Shown here piece by piece: positions 48,264-60,200 of a DNA stretch of 64,000 bases. Source of the DNA: Irpex lacteus (Eukaryota > Basidiomycota > Agaricomycetes > Polyporales > Irpicaceae); assembly GCA_001986395.2 (NCBI GenBank), contig MQVO02000015.1:841497-905496 (forward strand), given 5' to 3'. Position numbers and translations under genes: made by a program. The notes beneath the pieces are model-generated. The model ran no database searches, was not told the DNA's origin, and saw only the letters and a program-made list of their open reading frames with translations. Within the stretch, counting starts at the first letter, position 1. Each line of letters starts with the position of its first letter.

Positions 48264-49857
48264 ATGGCTACTGGAGCCGACATACCACAGGAGCTGTTCA
48301 GGCGCATCCTCTTCGACGTATGCGAGAATGCTTCTGGGTTGCTCGATCTTTACATGCTCATGACAGTGGCGAATCGGAAAGAAGCCATCAGAAATATCAC
48401 AGCGTGTTCGCTCACCTGTGTCTATTGGGCTCGCATCTGCCGCGAGGAGCTCTTCCAGAGAGTGTGGATAAAGAATTACGAGGACATGCGCGCATTTGCA
48501 CGGTTGGTGTCGAACACACCGACGACGTTCACGCCAATCTCAGAGTATGTCATGGACGCCACTCTGGTGCAGCGTGTAGGAGATCGGCTGTGGCTTCATC
48601 TGCAAAATATGCAGCCTTCCTTGTTTCGGTTGCAATATGTCTATACCCGCTTTCATATCGAGGACTCTCCCGATAACGTCAATGCCCCCAGCTCAGGATG
48701 TTCGGTCTCTAAACGTCTTTTTCGTGGCCTCCCTCGCACTCCCCCTTCATCGTGTCTGTGGTGTATGGAATTAACAATCGACAAACTCCATTTCGTGACT
48801 CCTCGTGATCTTACATCGCTCCTGCAGAAGCTCCGCCCATATCGTGTTTCCAGGTTAACGAACGTCACATGGGATGCCCAAGCACATGTTGAGAGTGCTT
48901 TACTCACAAGAGACCCGCTGCTGATATCCGGGTCACCGCTGTCTGATCTTAATGTAGAAGTCCACCATTCAGCGTATACCGTAGAAACGGCCTGGCTCGC
49001 TTTCATTACCACTCTCCGCGGCCGTTCCACGCAAGGATCTACCGTCACCTCGGCTTCGGAATATGACGCGTATGATGAAAATGAGCATCGTCCGACCCTA
49101 CAAGTCCTTTCATCAGCTCAGCGAGCCATCTTGGACATCTGCAAGTCCGTTGGCAAAGTGTTCACGTTATCTGTCACCTATGCTAGTTTTGATATACCTA
49201 CAAGCCGGATTGCGAAGGCGTCCACGGACATTCTACTGAAGGACATGTACGCCCGAGCTTGTGAGTCGCCCATCCATTCATTCGAAGTGTTTACAGTGAC
49301 TTGATCTATTGTCAGACTGTATATGCAACACAATGATTCATGGATATGAGGCTGCCGGTGATGAACTCCTTTCTGGAATCCAACTTGTGTTCTATGGCAC
49401 GCAGGCGGTGATCCCGGTCACCAATGTTAGCAATTCCATAGTGATCGACTCCGTCTCTGTACTCTGTGCACACATCTCATCTGCCAAGCAATTATCTACA
49501 GCAGGCCGCTCATCCAACGCACTCCTCACTCATCCGCCCCATCCTTGGGCAGAGATAGTAAGACTGTGTGCCGCACAACCGGAGTTCATGCGACTGCAAC
49601 TGCAGTTCGAAAGCTACGATCACCTCGTCCAGTTCATGGAGGCGCAACGTGCAGCGTTGAGCAAGCTTGATGGTCGTGTCGCTCTGTTCTACTGGAACAA
49701 AGAAAAAACAAGTCATGAGCTTCGTGCAGCCGACTTTGAAACATTAGCTGACTTAGGAGGTACGGCCGTATTATTTTAGCCTTGATAGATTTTACAGCTC
49801 ATTGGAACACACACTGCAGATGCCAATGGACATGGTCATATCAAACCTGACTACTAG
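48264..49857 (+). CDS. F-box-like protein A5
   Basis: Three exons: 48264-49260, 49316-49759, 49820-49857; 492 residues, the longest of the family. It starts MATGADIPQELFRRILFDVCENASGLLDL. The F-box-like region ends TACSLTCVYWARICREELF. Family blocks: QRVGDRLWLHLQNMQPSLF, KRLFRGLPRTPPSSCLWC, LHFVTPRDL, SAQRAILDICKSVGKV, AADFETLADLG. It ends DANGHGHIKPDY. The 5' half is closest to A3 and the 3' half to A4, which suggests exchange between copies. It follows kinase relic 3; no Zn2Cys6 gene follows it. Predicted SCF adaptor, substrate unknown. Confidence 0.78.
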
Positions 49858-51297
49858 GAAGCAGTTGTCAACCATCTGCGCTGTGAAGAGTCAGTGAAAC
49901 CTCCACCAATTTCGGTAAACACTGAATAACCACTGGCAGCTGAGGTCTCAAGATGTCGTGTTCATACGTTACTGTAAACCCAAAGCTCGGTTCAAAATTT
50001 CCTTCGAAGCGGAAGGAATATGGGTCCATTGAGCGAGGATGTGAACAATACTATGGTGGAGGTTTAGTGGCGGGGAGGAAGGTTGAACGTCAGGTGGAGT
50101 CGTCTGGCTTTCATACTACGGGGAGGATGCGGTCGCCGGACAAGACAAGATAATGTTTAGCCAGTTACGCTAGAGGGGATGGTGGTGGTGATGCATACGG
50201 TGGTGGTGGCGAGAGGAGGTTGCTTGGACTTTCGCATCTGGTTTCTTTCTTCTAATCTCTCTCTCCCGATTCAAATATTCGAATGTCGATTGATCTCTGT
50301 CTCATTTTCCGACTGACACTGCTCGTATCTGTTCCTTTATGAACCCCCTTTTTGATATCATCTCGTCTATCATTTTGCTGGTGCGCCTGATCATGTATTT
50401 AAGATTGTTACGTGCATCGTATTGTACAAATTACCGTGACTGAACCTAGATATACATGCTGGGGCGGGTAGTAGTCTATACGATGGCGTGGTACTACAAG
50501 ACTACTACTACAGTTGCATTGGCTATAGGTGTGCTATGTACTATGCGTCGAGAAGACGGTGATGATATTATACAGCGTACAGACGGTGTATGATATTGTA
50601 CGTAGAGTAGTGACAACCAAGAAATCACGAAAGATACTACAGACTCGGATTTGGCCACGAAGAGGTACAAGAAGACGTGACCTCCAAGAAACCATGAAAC
50701 TAAGCGACGAAGAAATCATGCTACAGTGTTGGCCACGAGAATAAATACAAGAAGTAGTTGAGTGCTCAACATCGTCGCTGTCGGTTCGGTGGATAACAAG
50801 ACATCCCAAAGAATGACGTGGTGCCTCCACATGGAATGTATGATTGGCTCCCATGTACCGTCATTATGCCACATGCTCGAAGCGTCAATGATTATCTCTG
50901 TACCGTCATTATGCCACGTGCTCGAAGATTATCTCTGTCCCGCCATCTTCTTGTGATGCGCCATCCCGCCGCCTTTTCCTGGGTAAGATTACAAAACGTT
51001 TTCATTATCGAAACTAATTTGTTCTCGTTTTTAATCCTAGTTTTATATGCCTCCGTGCAGGTAACCATGGCGTGAAATGCCTGCCGCAAAAGGCAGTCAT
51101 CCTGCCTTCGTGCAGGCGGCCTTGGGAGAGCGAAGGGGGTGAGATGGATATAAAAGCACGGCGAGTTCGTGCTCTTAGCTTCATCTCACCGCCTCTAGCA
51201 TCCAACCAACCGCCTCCAGGAATTACTCGCCGCCGCCGCCAGCATTCACTCACCGCCGCCAGCACCCACACATCCCCAGATTCCCCACTCCCTCCTC
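49858..51297. other. End of the amplified array; decayed 3' flank
   Basis: 49,980-50,260 contains basic, Gly/Arg-rich coding-like debris. 50,540-50,760 repeats the A4 3' flank (gatattatacagcgtacag.cggtgtatgat, agaggtacaagaagacgtgacctccaagaaacca). A ~40-bp phrase (tctctgtaccgtcattatgccac..gctcgaag) is duplicated at about 50,855 and 50,898. After ~51,000 is the leader of the next gene. No intact gene is seen; a Z3 gene would be expected here by unit order and is absent. Confidence 0.5.
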
Positions 51298-53010
51298 ATG
51301 CCTGTGGACACCTTTTCTCGACATTACCCCGCCCCTCTCTCCCGTGTCGACCAGGAGGCGGCGCATAATCGCACTAAGGCCTACTTGTGTGGTCGTCTTA
51401 AGCAGGCTCACACCCTGGTATCGTTGGAGCTTCTGCCGGTGCCTAGGCTGGTCAAGGTGGCATAGTGAGTAATGTTTTCTTCGTGTTTCCAATTCATGGA
51501 AAACGAGCTGACGTTATGTCTGAACAGCCCTCGCAATGCAAACACTGGCGAGCCGGTTCCGCTGACCTTCGACGACCTTGTCGAGTATGCATCCACCCAC
51601 ACCTTCCTTGAGCGTATTGCATGCTTCTGTGCCATTACCTCTGGGCACTATACCGCTGTGAAGCTGTTCAGACACGTCACGAACCAAGACAAGGTCAGCG
51701 TAGGGTGCTTTCAGTATGAAGGCCCTGGTACAGGATGTGGCTTCTACAGTGAGTACTTCGACTTCATTCACATCTACCTCAGTGCTAATATCATATGCAC
51801 CCCTAGTGGATCTGAAGGCAAAGCTGCTACCTTTTGACCAGTTGGAGACCGCTGTATATGAGCCGAAGATGCTAGGTCTCAGTGAGTAATTCTTACGCAT
51901 GAGGCAAATCTCTTGAATGCTGATAAATTCGTGTTCTAGATCTAATCAAGTGCACACCCAACACCTACGCAGTGCTTCATGACGATGCCGATCATCCTCC
52001 TGTAGTGCGAGCACCTCATAAAGGAGGGATCAGCGATGGTAAGTTCACCCAGTACTGCGTATGTGTTCATTGAGCGTTCGGTCTGACATGTTCACTTCAG
52101 AACTGCTATCCGACATAATGACCCAGGGAACAGACTTCGACATCATGGCCACTGTGTTAGGGGAGGCGGCGGCTGCAGCAGAGTTAGAGTCTCGCTCAAG
52201 CTCGCCGTCTGCCCCTGCCCCTCCTTTGGCGGGCCCGTCGATGCAAGCTGTTCGTTTCGCCGCTGGCATGGCTTCTCCGCCAGCAGAGTGGGGCCGGAAC
52301 GCCCTTACGACTCGCCCTTGGCTGCAGTGTAAGTCCCTTACCTCCACGGTGTACCTATAGGCTATACCGTACTAACCAACCATCCAGACATCACCCCAGG
52401 CTGGATCACTGACGCATCCAATCGGCTTTGGGAGCCGTCGGTGTCAGACGTGAAGCACATCTATAATATTCCTACCCCAACTTACGACCACACGAAGAGT
52501 GTGTTCAGCAGGCTGCTTGATGGCCCTAGCTCAGGGATTAAGTTCCATGAGCTCATGGAGCTTCTCGTGAGCTGCAGGCACTGCGGTAACATAGCCGCGT
52601 ACTGTGCTTTCCAAGCGCATACGTGCACCACCATCGCCATGGAGTTCAACGCCGGCACCCCTCCTCCTCCTTCCCCATATGGCCAGCCAATCATTCCGTT
52701 CTCCTCCCCTCTTTCGTCGGTTCCCTCGAGCCCAATCGCTCTTCCACCTTCATCCGGATACCATCCTTCCTCCTCCTTGCCGCTATCCTCTCCTCCAACG
52801 TCTTCCACTCCATCCACCCCATCCAGCTCCTTCTCTGCCCCTTACACTGGTTTAGGAAAGCGTGATGCACGCTACGAGAAACTACCCATGATTTCTGGCA
52901 AGAAGCGCATCAGGGTTAAGCATGAGCCCGCGAGCGACTCAGAGAAGCGGGAGGTCATCGACGTTGATGCGTTTGAGGGTGACAATGCTGATGGGTCCCA
53001 GGAATTGTAA
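51298..53010 (+). CDS. Orphan protein with Ser/Pro-rich tail and SUMO-interaction-like motif
   Basis: Six exons: 51298-51464, 51528-51748, 51807-51881, 51940-52038, 52101-52328, 52388-53010, all phases consistent, 470 residues. It starts MPVDTFSRHYPAPLSRVDQEA. The N-terminal half is folded-looking, with Cys/His pairs (FLERIACFCAITSGHYTAVKLF, GCFQYEGPGTGCGFY). A second Cys/His set lies near residue 310 (LVSCRHCGNIAAYCAFQAHTC). After ~residue 330 it is Ser/Pro-rich and disordered. The end has a basic patch (KKRIRVKHEP) and a hydrophobic-acidic VIDVD motif like SUMO-interaction motifs. No family is recognised. Clean frames and splice sites indicate a real gene. The Cys/His sets could bind zinc (inference). 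Confidence 0.7.
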
Positions 53011-53897
53011 GTCGTTTCATACATCAGTAGGACTTGAGCTATGCTCGCAAAAATACCCCCTATCTGATCCCCCCTGCGTCTCTAATGATCTTGTACTTCT
53101 TGTAACAACAACATGTATGCTTCTGCAAGTGAACCCTGTACTGCATTATCTTGATGTTCGAATACATGCCAATTTTACGCTGTAATCCTCCATTGTGTGA
53201 TCATACAACTCTCTGCATTGCTGAGACTACTACACAACTACTACGGTAAAGGACATCCTCTTTCAATCTAACTAGCCCGAACCAGTCCACACATAATACG
53301 ATCGGTGTGGAGTTCATTCACATTAGAATACATCTCCACTGCCTCTCGCCAACGAGCAGGCCCGTTCGCCTTCGCTTTCGCTGCACCTGCTGGGTCCTCA
53401 CTGACAAACTGCTTCCAACCGCGAAACCCGTAACTTACCCAGCGGAAGAGACCGCCTGCGGAGTACTTGTGGGAGTGAGGCCATCAAGTGGCAGGAAACG
53501 ATTCCTGACTTTTGATAAATTTGAAACCATAGTAGAACAATCAAACACATACCTTATATAATACTACAAGGAGTGTAGAAGCAATAACATTATGAAATAG
53601 TTCAAACTCCAAGCGGCAAGCATCTAAACTGAACCACCAAAAGGTGATTTGAATCAGATGTATTTTTACTCGACAAAGTATATATGTACTGTACTTTTTC
53701 GACCTTAACGGGGGTCACGGGTCACGGAGAGCCTTCGAATGATGCTATTTGGGCGCTTGTCACGGGTCACGGTGAGGGTATGTTGTTAGATTTTGGCGGG
53801 CTGGGGCACTATCTCATCTCATATGGTCACGATTTTGGCGGGCCTGCGGCGCCCAGTGTTGCTAAAGTAGCTGGTGTCACGGTCCCACCCCCTCCGA

Positions 53898-53918
53898 TGT
53901 TGCTAAAATTTAGCAACA
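53898..53918. repeat. 21-nt palindrome
   Basis: Arms tgttgctaaa and tttagcaaca around a single central A. The left arm sequence also occurs alone 40 bp upstream (gtgttgctaaag). Confidence 0.8.
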
Positions 53919-54389
53919 CACCGTGTCACAAATCACTCGAGTAATTAAAATGACAGTTTGAATTTGAAATTGTAAGCCAAAATGGTATGATATATCGATC
54001 TTATGTTTTTGTATGTTTTTGTATATTTTCATATGTTATCATATGTTTAAAACATGTGATTTTTCTAAAAAAGGAAAAACAAACATATATAAGCGCCCAA
54101 ACATGTGCTTAGTTCATACTATTGCTTTCTTAAACATTATAATGGGCTAGAAACTATTATTTTCATGATGCGGCCACTTTTAGAACTTTAACTCAAATCA
54201 AAGTCCTAGTAACACGATTGACTACCATTTTGAGCTATGTTATGATGGCACTATGTGTATATTGATCTATGTTCACATATACAAGCTTTCTAACATAGTG
54301 TAAGACAATAAAACACGTATATACCTCTCAAAAACATGCTTTCTGGCTCCTATGCCTCTAGAAACATACTTTCTTGCTCATGTAATGGT

Positions 54390-54451
54390 GATTACACTTT
54401 TACATAGTTAGGCGCTGTCCTGCTGGCGCCTAACTATGCAAAAGTGTAATC
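54390..54451. repeat. 26-bp inverted repeat (hairpin-capable)
   Basis: Arms 54390-54415 and 54426-54451 are reverse complements with one mismatch, around a 10-nt loop (tgtcctgctg). The inner arm sequence gcgcctaact recurs at about 55,013 next to the tRNA-like stretch. It could be a fold-back element end or a solo MITE-like unit. Confidence 0.85.
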
Positions 54452-54945
54452 ATGCTTAGGTGAACACGTGAAGGTCACAGGATTTAATAATATTTGGTCG
54501 TTTTGTCATTTATTTCACAGTTGGCCCGTTTCACTCTGTAAAAATCATATAAAATCACAATATAATTGCTAACATGTTCTGAGACCTTTCTCATAACTAT
54601 AAATCCATCAATGATTGCCCTGCATCAATGGTTACTGTATTGAATCATCATTTTATACAGTTTATCTAGTATTTAAACAATTTCAACTCAATCTGCATGA
54701 TTTTGATGTCAACTAGGAGCTATTATAGATTACCATCTTTTCATTATATGTACCAGCCAAGATATATAATGTGAAAAGTATCAAACTTGTCTTTATTGGG
54801 AGAAGGAAGATCATATTCAATGTTAGTTTCACGTACAATATTAAACAATTGTAGAGCCATGAATATAATAAATGACCATTTATTGCAGCTCTACCGTCTT
54901 TCTGAATATCATGTGATCTGAATTACACAAGACCTTGAAAAAGGC

Positions 54946-55020
54946 TGAAGGAGGAATCGAACTTGCGACCTTTTGAACTCAAATCTTGCGCGTTCACTTG
55001 TGTCCATGCTGAAGCGCCTA
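54946..55020 (-). other. tRNA-like relic or tRNA-derived short element
   Basis: On the minus strand it reads ggcgcttcagcatgg ... cgcgcaagatttgagttc ... ggtcgcaagttcgattcc. The gttcgattcc is a near-consensus B-box/T-loop and a tttgagt heptamer could be an anticodon loop. The acceptor, D and T stems do not pair well, so it is not called as a working tRNA. Confidence 0.35.
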
Positions 55021-55300
55021 ACTGCGGAGTTTATCTAAGTGTGAATATGCTGGTCGACATCTCATGCCATCCAGCTCATATTTCCTTCAGTTCTTGTCCA
55101 AACTTTATGATAGTGACAAAGAATGAAAGCTCTAGTTTCTAGCTATCTATTGATATATACATTTCATGTATCTAATGAAGGAGATAGTGTGGTAAAAGAT
55201 GAATATATACTTCCATGGTCAAAGCGCCCGCATACAAGTAGTTGTTACTATCATAAAAACAGTAACAAGCAAGATTCCCACAGTTTGCCAACAAAATGCG

Positions 55301-56572
55301 TTACTTACAAGCGCCGTAAATGCACCACCCCGGATTGGAACGATTCTCTTTCGTTTCACTCAGGAATCGTAACAGTGCAAAAGACTTCCGGGTCTCGCCC
55401 TTCTGAATGGGGGTGTTCCCGTGAGTGATAGTGCTTGATGGGAGGAGGATAAGGGAGCCTGCGGGGAACTCGACCATGAAGCCGAGCTCTCGAAGGATTA
55501 GATGGCCTCCCTTGGTAGGGTCAAAGTCCCCGAGGCTGTATAGAGCGCACCAGCCTTGGGGTAGGTTTCCAGCGTCGCGGTGTTCGTGAGTAACGACGCG
55601 GTCGCCAAGGTTGAATGAGGCAGCGGGCCATATCGTGTTCGGGAACGCTGGCGTGAGTTGAGGATGTTGGGCGTATAACGCTCCGAGCGTATCGCGGTAG
55701 TGCACGAATAGCTTGGGAGCATATTCAGCCATGGCCACTGGGCCAGCTCAGTAAGACGCAAGTTCTGTAAGAGTGGATTGTGTCACACCTTGAGCGAATC
55801 TCGCCATGCGACGAAGGCTCGGGCTGAGCTTCAGGGTGGAGATGGCCTCTGCGTCGGAAGCCTTGTGCTTCAAGTTCCCCGGAGACTAGATGCGATAAGC
55901 CTATGCTCATGGGGTCTGATTGTTGGACGTACCTTTTGGCCCCCACCGTGTGAGACACCAGTGGCAAAGCAGGGGAAATCCCCTCTTCGCGTTCTAGTGG
56001 CCCCCGAGATGCACTCATCAGCCTTACAGATATCTTGCTCTGCTGTTTGCCAACAGAGCTCCCAGTCAGCGCAACCGACCGGCCGCCCAGCAAGGACGCA
56101 GATCACCCGCTCGTTCTTGTCAACGAGCGCGATGGGATGCCTGTGAGTGTGTGAGCAAGAGGACGGTGAAAGCGAATAGCTGTACGCACTCTCCATCCCA
56201 CTGCACAACTCGCAACCCCCCTTTCGTACCTTCGGCGACAGCAGTAACGCTTTGCTTCACAGGTCTGCGAACACCCACCCAGGCCCCATTTGCTGCGTCG
56301 AGCTGGTTGGCACCAATGTCCGTACGAACAACGTCGGGCGTGCCATGGTTCTCGGACCAGCCCAAGCTAATTGCAACGTTTGCGTTAAAGGGTCCTTCTT
56401 GCAGACGAATCTTCTTGTTTCGTTTGCGCTGCCTCTTTGCTTCCCTTGCTTTCTCCTTCTTCTTCTCAGCCTTCTCAACGGCATCGGCGGCTGTGGCGGA
56501 GAGAGCACACTGTAAGACCCCGCTGGCAGCTGAGGGTTGCTCGTTGTCGACGTTGGGGTCCTGCTGCTTCAT
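55301..56572 (-). CDS. 2OG-Fe(II) dioxygenase-like protein (TET/JBP-like)
   Basis: Reverse strand exons 56572-56190, 56140-55933, 55885-55789, 55737-55301; at least 374 residues. A Lys/Arg-rich N-terminus (KAEKKKEKAREAKRQRKRNKK) suggests nuclear location. The C-terminal half is a double-stranded beta-helix with the Fe-binding HxD (EHRDAGN, about residues 282-284), GWCALYSLGDFDPTKGGHL, the distal His (PSSTITHGN, ~335) and the 2OG-binding Arg (GETRKSF, ~346). FPAGSLILLPS between them is typical. Agaricomycetes carry expanded TET/JBP genes that oxidise 5-methylcytosine and travel with transposons (published knowledge); assignment here is by motif only. Another basic stretch upstream (KKRKRKRKSKA) lies in frame, so a further 5' exon is likely. 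A donor overlaps the stop; splicing there would alter the last residues only. Confidence 0.75.
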
Positions 56573-57242
56573 CGCCTTGCTCTTTCTCTTTCGTTTCCGC
56601 TTTTTCGATGTGGCGTCCCCGAAGGGGTGTGAATGAGCTAGGTTGGAAGTGAGAGCTATGAAGGTTCACATTGGACAAAAACAATCTGCATTGCCCGACA
56701 TGTGTCGCCATAGCGCTTATCTTGGGAGGTTTTGAGAGATCTCCCGAGATTTGGTGATAACTGACGAGATATTATGAGATCTGTCATCGTTGTGAACCTA
56801 TTCCGGAAGGTCAGTTGAATCAACTTGCAAGATCTCGTGAGATCTTGCAAGAACTCATGAGATTTGTGGGATTTGCTCCATGCGGAAGATCTCGCACTAT
56901 CTCACAAGATCTCAAGACATCATAGATTGCTGATGGAGTCCCAATCTATCGCTGTCCTGTACATGATTGCATTCTGTTTGAGATCTTACAGGATCTCTTG
57001 ACGTTCAAGTTGTTTCCTTTCGCAAGTTTTCACTTCATTTTCTTCTCTCACTCACGATGAGTCCTGCTTGGCATCTGTTACAAATCACTGTCACAGAATT
57101 ATGTAGTTTTGTGACTCTGAAAGCGCTCTGTTGTCACACCTTCTATCAACTTCTTCGACACTTTGACTTTTCCCACTGAACGTTCACAGTCAGGCTTGTC
57201 CTATCCTACAGCTCTTATTCTCTATCCTATCTTTTCCTAAAA
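56573..57242. repeat. Divergent spacer rich in GAGATCT/AGATCTC phrases
   Basis: Between 56,725 and 57,000 the phrases gagatct, agatctc, gatctcgtgagatc and caagatctc occur about a dozen times in both orientations, spaced irregularly. The stretch lies between the divergent dioxygenase and the HECT-like gene and so covers both promoters. No gene is seen. Confidence 0.65.
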
Positions 57243-60200
57243 ATGGCTAGCTTTTCCTCTCTTAGGCCCCCTTCTGGAGGGGATATACTTTGCTTTCCTT
57301 TCCTTGATCGCCTCACACATACCAAACAGGCTTGTCCCAACGCTTGCCGCTTCTGGGTAGGCACTCGTTCTGATAGTACTTTGTACTACGTCAGTGTCCC
57401 TATTTATCACATTATTTTACGCTAACTCATCTAATATATCTACTATTCTCACATATAGACCCCTGTCACCGAGGCGGACATCTGCATATGTGGCCATGCT
57501 GCGGCATATCATGGTGCAGATCAAGCATTTCAGAACAATGAGCAGCCATCTGGGTAAGTCGCCGCCTGTATATGAGCAATCTAGTACCTTACTTGTTCAA
57601 AGTTTATCTCTCCCTACAACTCCTAGCTCGTCTACTGGTACTTCTGGCAATCTTCGCACCCTTCCAACTTCGACAGACACTCCTTTCTCCCCTTCCATCA
57701 TCCCTCCTATCACCCAACCTACATCATCGCAGGTTCCCCTGATTCCTCGTATCTCGTCCTCTTGGCAAGGTCTTCGTACTGATGCTGATGGTTCCGCCAA
57801 TGACCGACGCAAGCAGGCTGCCCGGAGGAACTTTGGAAGCAGCGGCAAAACTGGGAAGGCTGGGAATTCTCAGAAGTCCCGCCAACCCTCTGCTCTTCCT
57901 TCTTTTCCTGCCCCTGATGTCGCCTCATCGGCTACTCTGCCTAGCCCCCCTACCTTTATCACCTTTCTCTTGGTGGTTCTATCCTTTCCGGTCAGTCCCC
58001 TTTATTCTTCTCTTGTCACAACATACTCTAACTAGATTACAGATAAAGACTCAGAAGTCAGGCGCTGGCCGCAACTATCCTGCTCCATATGTGCCTGAGC
58101 TTGTGCGTCTCTGGCTGGAGTATATGGATAAACTAGGACAGATGTTTGTTCTAGACGTACCCTCCACCGGCTCGATCTGGAGTGTTCTTGATACAAACAT
58201 CATCACATCACTCGAGCAAAAAGGGCGCACGATTCCGGCTCCACATGTCTCTCCTGTGGCCCCAGATGAGGCATGCTTCCAACTCGTCGTGCCTGCTAAG
58301 CGACCCAATGCCAGCGGTTTCAAGCTCAAGGTGGTTGAGCTGTCTAGTGCAGCTTTCACTGCTTCTGCCCTCCAGTCCCAGTGCAAACTCCAGAACATGC
58401 TTCGCTCTGATGATCCCCGTCATATCCTCCCAATTGCTATCCTTGGTAAGCCTGCCCGTCACTGAATGTTTTTGTCTTAATGAAATATTTTCTATCGTAG
58501 TACCTCGTCATGGTCCTCTGACAGCACCTATCGTGGATTTCTTTGACAGTTCTGAAGATATCCCCGAGCATTCTCTCTATAACCATCCTTGCTACGCTCA
58601 TCGCGAGATACTTCTTTCTGCTTCAAAGCTTCAAATGTATCAGGACTACGCTCAACACTTCCGCAGCACTACCCTCAAGTGCTTTGACACTTGTCCGCAT
58701 TCACCCAACACTTCTCCTGCTACTGGTTCTCTGGACTTTGATTGGGATACTCCGTTTGGTGATACTGCGCCTGAGGTTCGTGAGTGTTTGTTTTGGTAAA
58801 AGAAAGGGTATTTATATTTTCACTCTAGGCCTCGTATCTTCGTTCTTCTTCCAGTCCACCTCCTGCAGCTCAGGCAGCCGAAGCCTCTTCTTCGACTGCT
58901 CCATCCTCCGCTCTTGTCAACTTCTCCGCCCATGACGTGGTAAGTTGACACTGCTCTTTCTCTATGGTCACAGATCTCACTACTATTTACTCAGGCGTCT
59001 GCGACACCACCACTTCGGCGTCTTCGATCACCCTCTGCCCAGGTTTGTTTGGTAGCATTTCTCTGTCTCTCTCGTCAGATGCTCACTCTGTGTACCTAGT
59101 TTGGTGAGGATACTCGGCCAATTCGTCGTGCCCGGTTACTTTCTCCCGTACGAGGCTTGCTCTCCCGTTCTTCTGCAGAACAACCCCTTTTGAGCACCTT
59201 GCCACCCACTTCCTCTGCTGCCATATCTCCACCCTCTATCAACACTTCGAATCCTGTCCAACATCCTCTCTTAGCCATACGAAGACTTAGGCACTCAATG
59301 AACTCCGATCTTGTCGTCTCGGACGATGTTCTGGCCCGCTGGAGTCGGAAGTTGCAGAACACGTACCTTCGTCCTGCCATCGGCAACAGCTCGCCACTCT
59401 CCCTAGAAGGGACATCCGTTCAGGCCATGGCCACGGCTGTTCTTGAGCTTTTGCGGCACATCCATTCTCATCCCAAGGACACCGTTCCGGAGACACCACC
59501 ACCGCTGGGACAAGGCATGCAGTTTATCAGGAATGTACCTCTGAGAGCCTTCCTTTATAACAATCGCTCATACACGCTCCGTGACTCCAACACATCTGGA
59601 TTTGTTGGCACAACTACGATTGGTAGAGGTCTCGAGCGCAGCGTATGGGAGCAAATGTTCAGCAAGATAGAACACGATCATGATCATTGGCAAACTATTG
59701 GCCCTTACAGTACCCCACAGTTCAGCCCTCTTCGCGACAGTGCCGATGACGACGCTTTATGGCTTGGTTACGGTGCAGCTTGCGCGCTTCATCTCATTTA
59801 CTCTGGTACAGCTCCTGAACCAGTCACACCTTTCCTTCTACTTGCTGTTATTCTTGGGCAGGGTAATTTCCATAACCTGACGTATGAGTCGGTGGCCTCG
59901 TTTGACCCAGGACTCGGACAACGAATTCGGCCTTGGTTTGAGCTCCCCGATGATGGTCCATTCCCTACAGGACTCACACATCCTGTCGCCCAGTTGTTGA
60001 TGCAGTTCTGCGAAATTGAAGTTTGTCACATCTCTTATGTATATCACGATTTGCCTGATTATTTGTATCACAGGTGACACGTGTGTCGCACAACTGGCGT
60101 ACTCAAGCTGATCGTCACAGGTGGACATCGTTTGTACTCGCTAAAGTATTGCTTGGGGATGGTTCCATCTGGGATCATGCCGAGTTCATAAAGTTCAAAG

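Larger units (their letters stand above)
53011..55300. other. AT-rich, gene-free island
   Basis: From about 53,560 the composition drops to strongly AT-rich, unlike the GC-rich arms. 53,700-53,945 has repeated gtcacgggtcacgg and attttggcgggc phrases and a palindrome. 54,000-54,060 has repeated tatgtttttgtat. There is a strong inverted repeat at 54,390 and a tRNA-like stretch near 54,950. Short open frames (53684-53944, 55123-55428) carry no recognisable protein signal. It looks like decayed non-coding mobile DNA. Confidence 0.55.

Noticed and set aside
54946..55020. Functional tRNA gene
   Set aside because: B-box-like sequence is present but acceptor, D and T stems do not pair.
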